From assembly GCA_902464565.1 (NCBI GenBank), contig CABQJV010000036.1:1-19790 (forward strand): a stretch of DNA of 19,790 bases, written 5' to 3'. Both the position numbers and the translations under genes were made by a program. The stretch's first letter is position 1. Every line of letters starts with the position of its first letter. This document shows, one piece after another, positions 1 through 9,459 of the stretch. The DNA comes from an uncultured Collinsella sp. GTDB lineage: Bacteria; Actinomycetota; Coriobacteriia; Coriobacteriales; Coriobacteriaceae. The notes under the pieces were generated by a model. That model saw only the letters and a program-made list of their open reading frames with translations, did not search any database and was not told where the DNA came from.

Positions 1-30
1 ATATAGGCACACAAGGTCAAAGGCGGCACC

Positions 31-2050
<2,020 letters not shown>

Positions 2051-2064
<14 letters not shown>

Positions 2065-2347
2065 AGCCGCTGCCGTGGCGATGAGCATCATCGCCATCGC
2101 TTGTCGCATCTGCGGCATTTTTATGAGCGCGATGACCGTGCTGCTGTGCTTTAGCGGCCTCACCGCCAAGCTGCAGATCGTGGGCTTTGTCGTTGAGCTT
2201 TCGCGCGCGCTGCCGAGCGCCATCGCCGGCTACGGCGTCATTACGTCGCCCTTTGGCGGCGTGTTCCGCCTGGATTACGCTATCGTGGCCGTCATCCTGT
2301 TTGTGGCCGACTACCTGCTCACGCGCGCCTCGCGCCGCGTCCGCTAG
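2051..2347 (+). CDS. Small membrane protein, 98 aa, unknown function
   Basis: The GTG start overlaps the end of the ABC-F gene by 14 nt and is preceded by GAAGAGGA (about 2034-2041), so translational coupling is likely. The product has a short basic N-terminus (NSRK), a hydrophobic helix at about residues 7-34, a middle segment, and a second helix at about 72-90 ending in a basic tail (TRASRRVR). This predicts two membrane spans with positive charges at both ends. I do not recognise the family. An ATG at 2081 in the same frame (88 aa) is an alternative start but has a weaker ribosome site. A longer reading back to 1931 would lie wholly within the ABC-F gene and is unlikely. The stop is 9 nt before the M50 protease gene, so the two membrane proteins are probably made together. 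Confidence 0.72.
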
Positions 2348-2356
2348 GGGAGCGCC

Positions 2357-3040
2357 ATGTCCAGCAGCTACATCATGAACCTGCTCGCGAGCGCCGTCGC
2401 CGTCATTGTGGGCATCGTCATCCACGAGAGTGCGCACGCCGCCGCGGCCTGGGCACTCGGCGATAAGACGGCCCGATCGCGCGGTCGTGTCTCGCTCAAC
2501 CCGCTCAACCATATCGACCCGTTTGGCACCATCATCCTGCCGCTGCTGATGCTCGCCGCCGGTGGCCCGGTGTTCGCCTTCGCCAAGCCCGTGCCCGTCT
2601 ATCTCAACAACCTCAAGCACCCCAAGCGCGACGAGGTCCTGGTGAGCGTAGCCGGCCCTGCATCGAACATCGCGTTGGCATGCCTTACGGCCGCCCTCAT
2701 GCACCTGACCTACGGCAACCTCTACGCCAGCATGTCCTTTGCCGTGACATCACAAATCATGAATTTCGGCGCCACGTTTATCGTGGTCAACCTGTCACTC
2801 GCGTTCTTTAACCTCATCCCGATCCCGCCGCTCGATGGCTCATCGATCATCGTGCCCTTCCTCAAGGGCAAGGCGCTCGCCAACTACTACCGTCTGCAGC
2901 AATACGCCATGCCCATCCTCATCTTGGTGCTGTATCTGCTGCCCATGTGGACCGGCATCGATGTGATCGGCCGCTATTTCGACGTTACCGTGTATCCGCT
3001 TGCCGAACAGCTGCTCAACTTCGCAATCGCCGGCATCTAA
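2357..3040 (+). CDS. Site-2 protease family (M50) membrane metalloprotease, 227 aa
   Basis: This is a short, all-membrane M50 zinc protease that cuts within membrane helices. The zinc-binding HExxH motif is HESAH (H23, E24, H27) in the first helix. The third ligand is D160 in the conserved NLIPIPPLDGS segment near the C-terminus. The family strand NPLNHIDPFGTI lies at about 48-59. Four to six hydrophobic segments are visible and there is no PDZ domain, which matches the minimal Rv-/YwhC-like group rather than RseP. The ATG follows AGGGGAGC with good spacing. In Firmicutes and Actinobacteria this type of gene often lies directly upstream of scpA-scpB, as here. The substrate is unknown. Confidence 0.93.
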   Translation: MSSSYIMNLLASAVAVIVGIVIHESAHAAAAWALGDKTARSRGRVSLNPLNHIDPFGTIILPLLMLAAGGPVFAFAKPVPVYLNNLKHPKRDEVLVSVAGPASNIALACLTAALMHLTYGNLYASMSFAVTSQIMNFGATFIVVNLSLAFFNLIPIPPLDGSSIIVPFLKGKALANYYRLQQYAMPILILVLYLLPMWTGIDVIGRYFDVTVYPLAEQLLNFAIAGI

Positions 3041-3048
3041 GGTAAACT
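3020..3048 (+). promoter_or_regulatory. Possible promoter for scpAB
   Basis: TTCGCA (3020-3025) and TAAACT (3043-3048) are 17 bp apart, and each matches four of six bases of the sigma-70-type consensus. The 84-bp gap before scpA is one of the larger gaps in the core block. The match is weak, and read-through from the protease gene is equally possible. Confidence 0.25.
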
Positions 3049-3055
3049 TACAGGT

Positions 3056-3074
3056 CGACCGTGCAAAACGGTCG
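3056..3074 (+). other. Hairpin in the leader of scpA
   Basis: A perfect 7-bp stem CGACCGT/ACGGTCG with the loop GCAAA lies 50 nt before the scpA start. It has no following T run, so it is not an intrinsic terminator. It might stabilise the 5' end of a transcript or mark an operator; no known riboswitch fold was recognised. Confidence 0.35.
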
Positions 3075-3124
3075 CAACATGCACCCAAACCGCGCCGCGA
3101 AGGCGCCGTCAAAGGAGGTCGAAG

Positions 3125-3937
3125 ATGTCGTATCGCGTGTCGACGCAGGTCTACAGCGGACCGTTCGACCTGCTGCTGCAGCTGGTAACCCGCCAAAAAG
3201 TAGATATCGGCGCCATCTCAATCAGCGAGGTGGCCGAGCAATACCTTGCCGAGGCCGAGCGCATCGAGGCGCTGGACCTGGACGTGGCGAGCGACTTTTT
3301 GCTGGTCGCGGCAACACTTTTGGACATCAAGGCCGCCTCCTTGGTGCCGCAGGAGGCCCCGCGCAAAGTCGATGACGACGATGACGAGTTCGACGAAGAC
3401 CTCGAGGAGCTCAGTACGCTCGACGGCGACGCCCTTCGCGAGGTCCTGATCCAGCGCCTGATTGCCTACAAGCAGTTTAAGGGCGCGGCGGCGGCCCTCG
3501 GTGCTCGCATGCAGGCCGAAAGCCGCATGCATCCGCGCGTAGCCGGCCCCGACCCCGAGTTTTTAGGCCTTATGCCCGACTACCTGGCCGGCATTACCCT
3601 GCGCGGCCTCGCCGTCATCTGCGCCGACCTGGACGGCAAGCGCCAGACCTTCCTGCTGGAGGCCGAGCACGTGGCGCCGCATCGCGTGCCGCTCGACCTG
3701 ACCGTGGCCTCAGTCGACCGCTTTACCATGGCGCACCAAACCTGCACCTTCCGCGAGCTGCTGGACGGCGACGCCACCACCGAGCAGCTCGTCGTCACCT
3801 TCCTGGCCATGCTGGAGCTCGCCAAACGCGGCTCGCTCACGCTGAGCCAAGACAAGATCTTCGGAACCATCTGCATCAACCGAGTCGAGGGAGCCGAGGC
3901 ATACGTGCCCGGCGAGGGCCCTGAGCTCACCGAATAG
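3125..3937 (+). CDS. scpA: Segregation and condensation protein A, 270 aa
   Basis: ScpA is the kleisin of the bacterial Smc-ScpAB condensin. It bridges the Smc heads and neck and is needed for chromosome compaction and segregation. The N-terminal kleisin signature is clear: GPFDLLLQLV at residues 12-21, then the helix FLLVAATLLDIKAASLVP at 58-75. A strongly acidic linker (VDDDDDEFDEDLEE, about 82-95) follows, as is common in this family, and the C-terminal 80 residues form the winged-helix that binds the Smc head. Length is normal. A textbook AAAGGAGGT lies 8 nt before the ATG. scpB follows after an 11-nt gap, giving the usual scpA-scpB pair. Confidence 0.96.
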   Translation: MSYRVSTQVYSGPFDLLLQLVTRQKVDIGAISISEVAEQYLAEAERIEALDLDVASDFLLVAATLLDIKAASLVPQEAPRKVDDDDDEFDEDLEELSTLDGDALREVLIQRLIAYKQFKGAAAALGARMQAESRMHPRVAGPDPEFLGLMPDYLAGITLRGLAVICADLDGKRQTFLLEAEHVAPHRVPLDLTVASVDRFTMAHQTCTFRELLDGDATTEQLVVTFLAMLELAKRGSLTLSQDKIFGTICINRVEGAEAYVPGEGPELTE

Positions 3938-3948
3938 GAGCCGCAACC

Positions 3949-4668
3949 ATGTCAACCCTTTCCACGCTGGAGGCAAACAGCCTCAAAGGCGCCCTCGAGG
4001 CGCTGCTGCTGGTGTCGAGCGACCCGGTGAGTGCGTCCGCGCTGGCCGGCGCACTGGATATCGCCCCCGGCGAGTGCGCGTCGCTTTTGGCCGAGCTTAA
4101 GGTTGAGTACGAGGAGGCCAACCGCGGCTTTCAGCTGCGCGAGGTCGCCGGCGGCTGGCGCCTGTTTACGCACCCCGCTTACCACGACGTGGTCGAAGCC
4201 TATGTGTTGAGCTGGGACACGCAAAAGCTGTCGCAGGCGGCGCTCGAAACTCTGGCCGTCATCGCCTACCACCAGCCCGTCACGCGCGAGGTGGTCAAGG
4301 GCATCCGCGGCGTCAATTCCGACGGCGTCATTGCGTCGCTCGTGGACAAGGGTCTGGTGCGCGAGCTCGGCCGCGATCCCCAGCGCGGTCAAGCCATCAT
4401 CTACGGCACGACCAACGCCTTCTTGGAAAAGTTCGGTCTGCGCTCCACCCGCGACCTGCCCGATCTGGAGCAGTTTGCCCCCGATGAGCAGTCGCGTCAG
4501 TTTATCCGCGAGCGCCTGAGCGGCCGCAGTATTCAGTCCACGCTCGAGGAGCAGGCCGAGGACCTGGACGAAGAGCGCGAACTGCTCGATACCGATGTTG
4601 AGGCAGTCGAGGACTTGGAAACCCCGGTCGTCGACGAGACCTCGGAGGATTTGCATGACGAGGACTAA
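3949..4668 (+). CDS. scpB: Segregation and condensation protein B, 239 aa
   Basis: ScpB dimerises and binds the ScpA linker within the Smc condensin. Two winged-helix domains are visible. The first occupies roughly residues 8-85. The second, about 88-165, carries the highly conserved run LSQAALETLAVIAYHQPVTR followed by IRGVNSDGVIASLVDKGLV and the R-QAIIYGTT strand typical of the family. The C-terminal 50 residues are very acidic and look disordered, a common ending in actinobacterial ScpB. ATG at 3949 is preceded by AGGAG. It directly follows scpA. The next gene starts 22 nt after its stop. Confidence 0.96.
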   Translation: MSTLSTLEANSLKGALEALLLVSSDPVSASALAGALDIAPGECASLLAELKVEYEEANRGFQLREVAGGWRLFTHPAYHDVVEAYVLSWDTQKLSQAALETLAVIAYHQPVTREVVKGIRGVNSDGVIASLVDKGLVRELGRDPQRGQAIIYGTTNAFLEKFGLRSTRDLPDLEQFAPDEQSRQFIRERLSGRSIQSTLEEQAEDLDEERELLDTDVEAVEDLETPVVDETSEDLHDED

Positions 4669-4690
4669 CGAAGTAGGGGAGACGCGCGCC

Positions 4691-5617
4691 ATGGGCAAGG
4701 CAGTACCCGCAACCGACGCCCAGCCCGTCTATCCGCACACCATGCGCCTGCAGCGCTTTTTGGCGCGCGCGGGTGTGGCGAGCCGCCGCGGTTCGGAGGA
4801 CCTGATGACCGCTGGTCGTGTGACGGTAAACGGCGAGGTCACGACCGAGCTGGGCACCAAGGTCGATGTCGACCGCGACCGTATCGAGGTCGACGGCATG
4901 CCGGTCAAGCTCAACCAGGGCGCCGTGTACCTGATGCTCTACAAGCCGACCGGCTACCTTACCACCATGAGCGACCCGCAGGAGCGCCCCTGTGTGGCGG
5001 ACTTGGTTCCGCGCGACCGATTTCCGGGGCTCTTCCCGGTGGGTCGCCTGGACCGCGACACCACGGGCCTTTTGCTCTTTACCACCGACGGCGACCTTTC
5101 GCAGGACCTGCTGCATCCCAGCAAGCACGCCTACAAGACATACCAGGCGCTGGTGGACGGCAGTCTGTCCGACCGCGATCTAGACCCGCTCCGCCGTGGC
5201 ATCGAGCTCGACGACGGCCTGTGCCAGCCGGCAATCTGCCGTGTCATTACCGCGCGCGAGGCCGAGGCCGTGGCTCCGCAAGGTATCAAGCCCGGTACCA
5301 CCGCCGTGGAGGTCATCATCCGCGAAGGCCGCAAGAACCAGGTCAAGCGCATGCTGAGCAAGATCCACCACCCGGTGATCCGCCTGCATCGCTGTAACTT
5401 TGCCGGCCTGGAGCTCAAGGATGTGGCCAAGGGCTCGTGGCGCGAGCTCACCGACCGCGAGGTGCAGATCCTCAAGGCCGGCGGTATCCCACCCAAGCAG
5501 GCGAGCGCCAAACGCGGTGGCAAGCCTCAGGAAACCCTCACCAGCCGCACGCGTCACCACGGCAGCCACGGCTCCGCACCCAAGCGCAACACCTACCGCG
5601 AGCGCTACACGGGCTAG
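4691..5617 (+). CDS. rluB: RluB-type 23S rRNA pseudouridine synthase, 308 aa
   Basis: This is an RsuA/RluB/RluF-family pseudouridine synthase, which isomerises uridine in large-subunit rRNA. An S4 RNA-binding domain at about residues 17-63 (MRLQRFLARAGVASRR...) is followed by the catalytic core. The active-site aspartate is D121 in GRLDRDTTGLLL. The later family motif REGRKNQVKRML, with the conserved basic residues, is present. The final 35 residues are a basic, Ser/Gly/His-rich tail that is probably disordered and may bind RNA. I chose ATG 4691 because AGGGGAGA lies upstream at the right distance. Longer readings (ATG 4655 or 4595) would start inside scpB. scpA-scpB-rluB is a widely conserved Gram-positive order. 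The exact target base is inferred from the family only. Confidence 0.92.
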   Translation: MGKAVPATDAQPVYPHTMRLQRFLARAGVASRRGSEDLMTAGRVTVNGEVTTELGTKVDVDRDRIEVDGMPVKLNQGAVYLMLYKPTGYLTTMSDPQERPCVADLVPRDRFPGLFPVGRLDRDTTGLLLFTTDGDLSQDLLHPSKHAYKTYQALVDGSLSDRDLDPLRRGIELDDGLCQPAICRVITAREAEAVAPQGIKPGTTAVEVIIREGRKNQVKRMLSKIHHPVIRLHRCNFAGLELKDVAKGSWRELTDREVQILKAGGIPPKQASAKRGGKPQETLTSRTRHHGSHGSAPKRNTYRERYTG

Positions 5618-5683
5618 GCAACCCGCCGCGCCCCAACGCCCGCGAACCATACCAGCACGTCAATCATCGAAAGGAAGCATTGC

Positions 5684-6370
5684 ATGATCGTCGCCATCGA
5701 CGGCCCCGCCGGATCCGGCAAGTCCACCATCGCCAAGGAGATCGCCCGCCAGCTGGGCTTTAACAAGCTCGACACGGGCGCCATGTACCGCGCCGTCACC
5801 TTCGCCGCGCTCGACCGCGGCATCGACCTGGATGACGAGGCAGCCATCGATGCCCTCGCCGAGCAGATCGAAATTCGCTTTACCAACGGCACCGGCGAGG
5901 ATACGCGCCTGACCATTGACGGCCAGGACGCTTCGGCCGCCATCCGCACCCCGCAGGTCGACGCTAACGTGTCCAAGGTCTCGGCCTATCCAGGCGTGCG
6001 CGCCGCCATGCTCATCCATCAGCGCCGCGCCGCCGAGGACCGCGACATCGTCGCCGAGGGTCGCGACATCGGAACCGTCGTGTTTCCCAACGCGCAGGTC
6101 AAGATCTTCCTGACTGCCGACCCGCGTGAGCGTGCCCGCCGCCGCGTGCTGCAGCGTCACCAAAACGACGCCCAGCCGCTCACGCCCGCGCAACTCGAGG
6201 CCGAGGTCGACGAGACCCTCGACGCCCTTAAGCAGCGCGACAAGCTCGACAGCAGCCGCGAGGTTGCGCCGCTCGTGCCCGCCGAGGACGCCGTGCACAT
6301 CGACTCCACCGCCCACACCATCGACGAGGTCGTCCGCATTATCGAGGACCTCATCAACCAAAGGAGGTAG
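5684..6370 (+). CDS. cmk: Cytidylate kinase, 228 aa
   Basis: Cytidylate kinase phosphorylates CMP and dCMP with ATP in pyrimidine salvage and synthesis. The P-loop is G7-T15 (GPAGSGKST). It is followed by the CMP kinase signature KLDTGAMYRAVTFAAL (about residues 28-43). The NMP-binding region contains the VAEGRDIGTVVFPNA motif, and the lid region contains ADPRERARRR. Length fits the family. The start is set by AAAGGAAG upstream of ATG 5684, after a 66-nt gap with no clear promoter. Its stop lies inside the AAAGGAGGT ribosome site of the next gene. cmk followed by plsC-like, ispH and der genes is a familiar order in Clostridia and Coriobacteria. Confidence 0.96.
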   Translation: MIVAIDGPAGSGKSTIAKEIARQLGFNKLDTGAMYRAVTFAALDRGIDLDDEAAIDALAEQIEIRFTNGTGEDTRLTIDGQDASAAIRTPQVDANVSKVSAYPGVRAAMLIHQRRAAEDRDIVAEGRDIGTVVFPNAQVKIFLTADPRERARRRVLQRHQNDAQPLTPAQLEAEVDETLDALKQRDKLDSSREVAPLVPAEDAVHIDSTAHTIDEVVRIIEDLINQRR

Positions 6371-6373
6371 CCC

Positions 6374-7102
6374 ATGCGCCTGTTTAAGCAGACGCCCGAG
6401 GACTATTACAACGCCCCCTACGCCGAGTTCCCGGCGCTCATCCGCGGCACCGTCTTCGTGGTCATGGCAATCCTTTGGGCTTTCTCCAAGCTCATGTGGC
6501 GCTGGAAGGTCGAGGACGCCGATCTGCTGTTTGAGCGCCAGGAAGGCCGCGGCAGCGTGGTCATCTGCAACCACACCTCGATGGCCGAGCTCTTGGCCGT
6601 GGAGACGGCGCTGTTCTTTGGGGGCCGCCGCATTCGTCCCATCTTTAAGTCCGAGTTCGCCAAGAGCAAGATTGTGCGCTGGGCCTTTAGCCGCGTAGGC
6701 GGCATCCCCGTGGAGCGTGGTACTGCCGATATGAAGTGCCTGCGCGCCGCCCAGCATGCGCTGCAGCGCGGCGAGGACGTCCTGATCTTCCCCGAGGGCA
6801 CGCGCATCCGCTCGCGCGAGATCAAGCCCGAGGTCCACGGCGGTTTTGCGCTCATCGCTCAGATGGGCAAGGCGCCCGTTAACCCGCTCGCCATCTGCGG
6901 CTGGTCCGACATCACGCCCTCGGGCAAAAAGATCATGCGTCCCAAGAAGTGCTGGATCCGCGCCGGCAAGGCCGTCTCGCTTTCCGACGCACCGGCTGGG
7001 CTTAAGCGCACGGAGCGCCTGGAATGGTTTGAGTCCGAGGCCATGAACCGCGTCTACGCCATGCGAGACGAGCTGTGCGCCGAGCATCCGGGCAGGTTCT
7101 AG
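6374..7102 (+). CDS. PlsC-like lysophospholipid acyltransferase, 242 aa, with an HX4E motif
   Basis: This resembles 1-acyl-glycerol-3-phosphate acyltransferases, which add the second acyl chain to make phosphatidic acid at the inner membrane face. An N-terminal hydrophobic helix (about 23-43) anchors it. Motif I is NHTSMAE: the catalytic His is H67, but the usual Asp of HX4D is Glu (E72). Motif II is GGIPVERG, motif III is FPEGTR with E141, and motif IV is PVNPLAICG, all well preserved. The AAAGGAGGT ribosome site overlaps the cmk stop, and the ATG is 3 nt after it. With plsY and gpsA a few genes downstream the window could supply most of phosphatidic acid synthesis. The Asp-to-Glu change keeps the acid, so activity is plausible, but the true acceptor is uncertain. 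Confidence 0.88.
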   Translation: MRLFKQTPEDYYNAPYAEFPALIRGTVFVVMAILWAFSKLMWRWKVEDADLLFERQEGRGSVVICNHTSMAELLAVETALFFGGRRIRPIFKSEFAKSKIVRWAFSRVGGIPVERGTADMKCLRAAQHALQRGEDVLIFPEGTRIRSREIKPEVHGGFALIAQMGKAPVNPLAICGWSDITPSGKKIMRPKKCWIRAGKAVSLSDAPAGLKRTERLEWFESEAMNRVYAMRDELCAEHPGRF

Positions 7103-7104
7103 CC

Positions 7105-8004
7105 ATGAGCGAGAACGTGACGAACACCACCGCGACTGTGTCCGGCCAGGCAACCGCGCCTACCATCGAAATCGCCGCCCATGCCGGCACTTGCTACGGC
7201 GTGCAGCGCGCGCTCGACATGGCTCTGGCCGCCGCGCCGCAGGCAGGGGAGAGCGCTCAGGTCCACACCCTGGGGCCGCTCATCCATAACCCCATCGTGG
7301 TACGCGAGCTCGCTGAGGCAGGCGTTGGCTTGGCCGAGAACCTGGATAATGCCGCAACCGGCACCGTGATCATCCGCGCCCACGGCGTGGTGCCGCAGGT
7401 GATCGATGCCGCTCGCGAGCGTGGCCTTACCGTGGTCGACGCCACCTGCCCCTACGTGAAGAAGGTCCATGTGGCCGCCGAGCGACTGGTGCGCGAGGGC
7501 TACCGCGTGGTGGTCGTAGGCGAGCCAGGTCACCCCGAGGTCGAAGGTATTCTGGGCCACGCCGGCAATGATGCGCAGGTCGTGAGCTGTGCCGCCGACG
7601 CCAACGCCTTGTCGCTCAAGGGCAAGATAGGCCTGGTTGTGCAGACCACCCAGACCGCGCAGAACCTCGCCGAGGTCGTGGCCGCCATCACCCCGCGCGT
7701 GCAGGAGCTGCGTGTGATCAACACCATCTGCGCCGCCACGAGTGAGCGTCAACAGGCAGCAGCCACACTTGCCAACCGCTGCGACTGCATGGTCGTCGTG
7801 GGCGGCAAGAACTCGGGCAACACCCGCCGCCTGGCGCAAATTTGCGCAGACGCCTGCGAGCGCACGTATCACATCGAGGAAACTTCCGAGCTCCAGGCCG
7901 CGTGGTTTACCGACGCTCACCACATCGGCATCACCGCCGGAGCCTCCACCCCGCAAGAACACATCGAGCGCGCCGTCGAGCGCATCAAGGAGCTTTGCCA
8001 CTAA
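7105..8004 (+). CDS. ispH: 4-hydroxy-3-methylbut-2-enyl diphosphate reductase, 299 aa
   Basis: IspH (LytB) is the last enzyme of the MEP pathway. It reduces HMBPP to IPP and DMAPP with a [4Fe-4S] cluster. The three cluster cysteines are visible: C30 in HAGTCYGVQRAL, C115 in VDATCPYVKKVH and C209 in INTICAATSERQ. The GHPEVEG motif with the substrate-side His follows the second Cys. The first site reads GTCYGV where GFCAGV is usual, a modest variation. ATG 7105 begins 2 nt after the acyltransferase stop; an upstream GTG at 7075 in the same frame would overlap that gene and has no better ribosome site. About 20 residues precede the conserved start of the fold. The next gene begins 2 nt after its stop. 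Confidence 0.95.
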   Translation: MSENVTNTTATVSGQATAPTIEIAAHAGTCYGVQRALDMALAAAPQAGESAQVHTLGPLIHNPIVVRELAEAGVGLAENLDNAATGTVIIRAHGVVPQVIDAARERGLTVVDATCPYVKKVHVAAERLVREGYRVVVVGEPGHPEVEGILGHAGNDAQVVSCAADANALSLKGKIGLVVQTTQTAQNLAEVVAAITPRVQELRVINTICAATSERQQAAATLANRCDCMVVVGGKNSGNTRRLAQICADACERTYHIEETSELQAAWFTDAHHIGITAGASTPQEHIERAVERIKELCH

Positions 8005-8006
8005 CC

Positions 8007-9449
8007 ATGGACCAGACCGTACCCGCATACGCCGCCGAGGTGGCCGATTACGGGCGCAGCCGCGACCCCGAGCCGGGTGAGGGCGCGCTCGTTAAGAATG
8101 TGCGTCCCGAGTCGCCCGCATGGGATGTGGGTATCGAGCCGGGCATGCGCGTGCTCACGGTCAACGGCGAGCAGCTGACCGATATGATCGTGTGGCTCTG
8201 GGAAGCAGACGACGACACCGTCGACCTCGAGGTTCTCGACCCGCGCGACAACACCGTCACCCCCGTCGAGCTCGACCGCTTTCCCGGCGAGGATTGGGGT
8301 TTGGAGTTCGATGGCCCCATCTTCGACGGCATGCGCACCTGCGTGAACGCCTGCGTGTTCTGTTTTATGACGATGCTCCCCAAGGGCGGCCGCTCCACGC
8401 TCTATATTCGCGACGACGACTACCGCCTGAGCTTTTTGCAGGGCAACTTCGTCACGCTCACGAACCTCACTGACGAGGACGTGCAAAACGTCATCCAACG
8501 CAACATGAGCCCTATGAACGTGTCGGTCCATGCCGTGAGCCCCGACGTCCGCCGTCGTATGATGGGCCGCAACGCCCAGCGCGGCATGGACGTACTCGAG
8601 ACCATCATGGCCGCCGGCATCGAGATTCACGCGCAGATCGTGTTGTGCCCCGGCATGAACGACGGCGAGGAGCTGGAAAAGACCCTGCGCTTTTGCGAGG
8701 AGCACGAGCAAATCACAAGCCTGGGCATTGTGCCGCTCGGTTTTACCAAGCATCAGAACCGCTTTAGCTGGTCATACAGCGACAAGCCCGAGCTCGCGCG
8801 CGAAACCATTGCCATGATCCGACCCTTCCAGGACCGCGCTTACGAGCGCTTTGGCCGCCACACCTTCCAGATGAGCGACGAGTTCTACCTGGACGCCGGC
8901 ATCGATCCGCCCGAGGCGGACTTTTACGACGGCTATCCGCAGTACTACGACGGTATCGGCATGATCCGCTCATACCTAGACGAGACGGACGATGTGCTTG
9001 CCGCCGATGCCGAGCGACTGGCCCGCGTCCGCGAGGCCATCGCCGCTCGCAGCCAGCACCTGCTGTGCCTCTCGGGCGCCAGCGCACGCGACACCGTGGC
9101 ACGTTTCGTGGAATCGCCGCAGGGGCTCGCCGGCACCGTCACGGCCATCAAGAATCGCTACTTTGGCGGCAACGTGGACGTGACCGGCCTCATCGTCGCC
9201 TGCGACATTCTGGAACAGCTGCCGCAGGACCTCTCGGGGGTTATGCTCTTTGTGCCTAAGCTCATGTTCAACGCTGACGGCATGACGCTTGACGAGTATC
9301 ATCGTGACGATTTACTCGCAAGCCTTACCAGTCGCGGCGCCGAGGTTCATGTGGTATCGACCATGCCGCATGAGCTGCTCGATACCCTGGAGCGCATCCT
9401 TGGCATTGTGCCCGCAGACTCTAACACTTCCACTGACCCTACCCATTAA
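8007..9449 (+). CDS. Radical SAM protein with PDZ-like and DUF512 domains, 480 aa
   Basis: This is a large iron-sulfur protein of unknown reaction. Residues about 25-75 look like a PDZ-type domain (GALVKNVRPESPAWDVGIEPG, then VLTVNGEQL). The radical SAM cluster motif is C112-X3-C116-X2-C119 (CVNACVFCF), inside a TIM-barrel-like region to about residue 320. The C-terminal part (about 285-470) matches DUF512, with KHQNRFSWSYSD and DEFYLDAGI segments. ATG 8007 lies 2 nt after the ispH stop, and a longer reading back to 7842 would overlap ispH. Proteins of this build are found in Cyanobacteria, Clostridia and Coriobacteria, often immediately upstream of der as here. That neighbourhood hints at a role tied to ribosome assembly or the envelope, but this is not proven. 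Confidence 0.9.
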   Translation: MDQTVPAYAAEVADYGRSRDPEPGEGALVKNVRPESPAWDVGIEPGMRVLTVNGEQLTDMIVWLWEADDDTVDLEVLDPRDNTVTPVELDRFPGEDWGLEFDGPIFDGMRTCVNACVFCFMTMLPKGGRSTLYIRDDDYRLSFLQGNFVTLTNLTDEDVQNVIQRNMSPMNVSVHAVSPDVRRRMMGRNAQRGMDVLETIMAAGIEIHAQIVLCPGMNDGEELEKTLRFCEEHEQITSLGIVPLGFTKHQNRFSWSYSDKPELARETIAMIRPFQDRAYERFGRHTFQMSDEFYLDAGIDPPEADFYDGYPQYYDGIGMIRSYLDETDDVLAADAERLARVREAIAARSQHLLCLSGASARDTVARFVESPQGLAGTVTAIKNRYFGGNVDVTGLIVACDILEQLPQDLSGVMLFVPKLMFNADGMTLDEYHRDDLLASLTSRGAEVHVVSTMPHELLDTLERILGIVPADSNTSTDPTH

Positions 9450-9459
9450 AGGAGAGCAG

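Noticed and set aside
5660..7153. A 497-codon open frame on the minus strand across cmk and the acyltransferase gene
   Set aside because: It is the antisense of two certain genes; long open antisense frames are expected in high-GC DNA.
7842..8006. An N-terminal extension of the DUF512 protein
   Set aside because: It lies within ispH, and ATG 8007 directly after the ispH stop fits the tight spacing of the operon.
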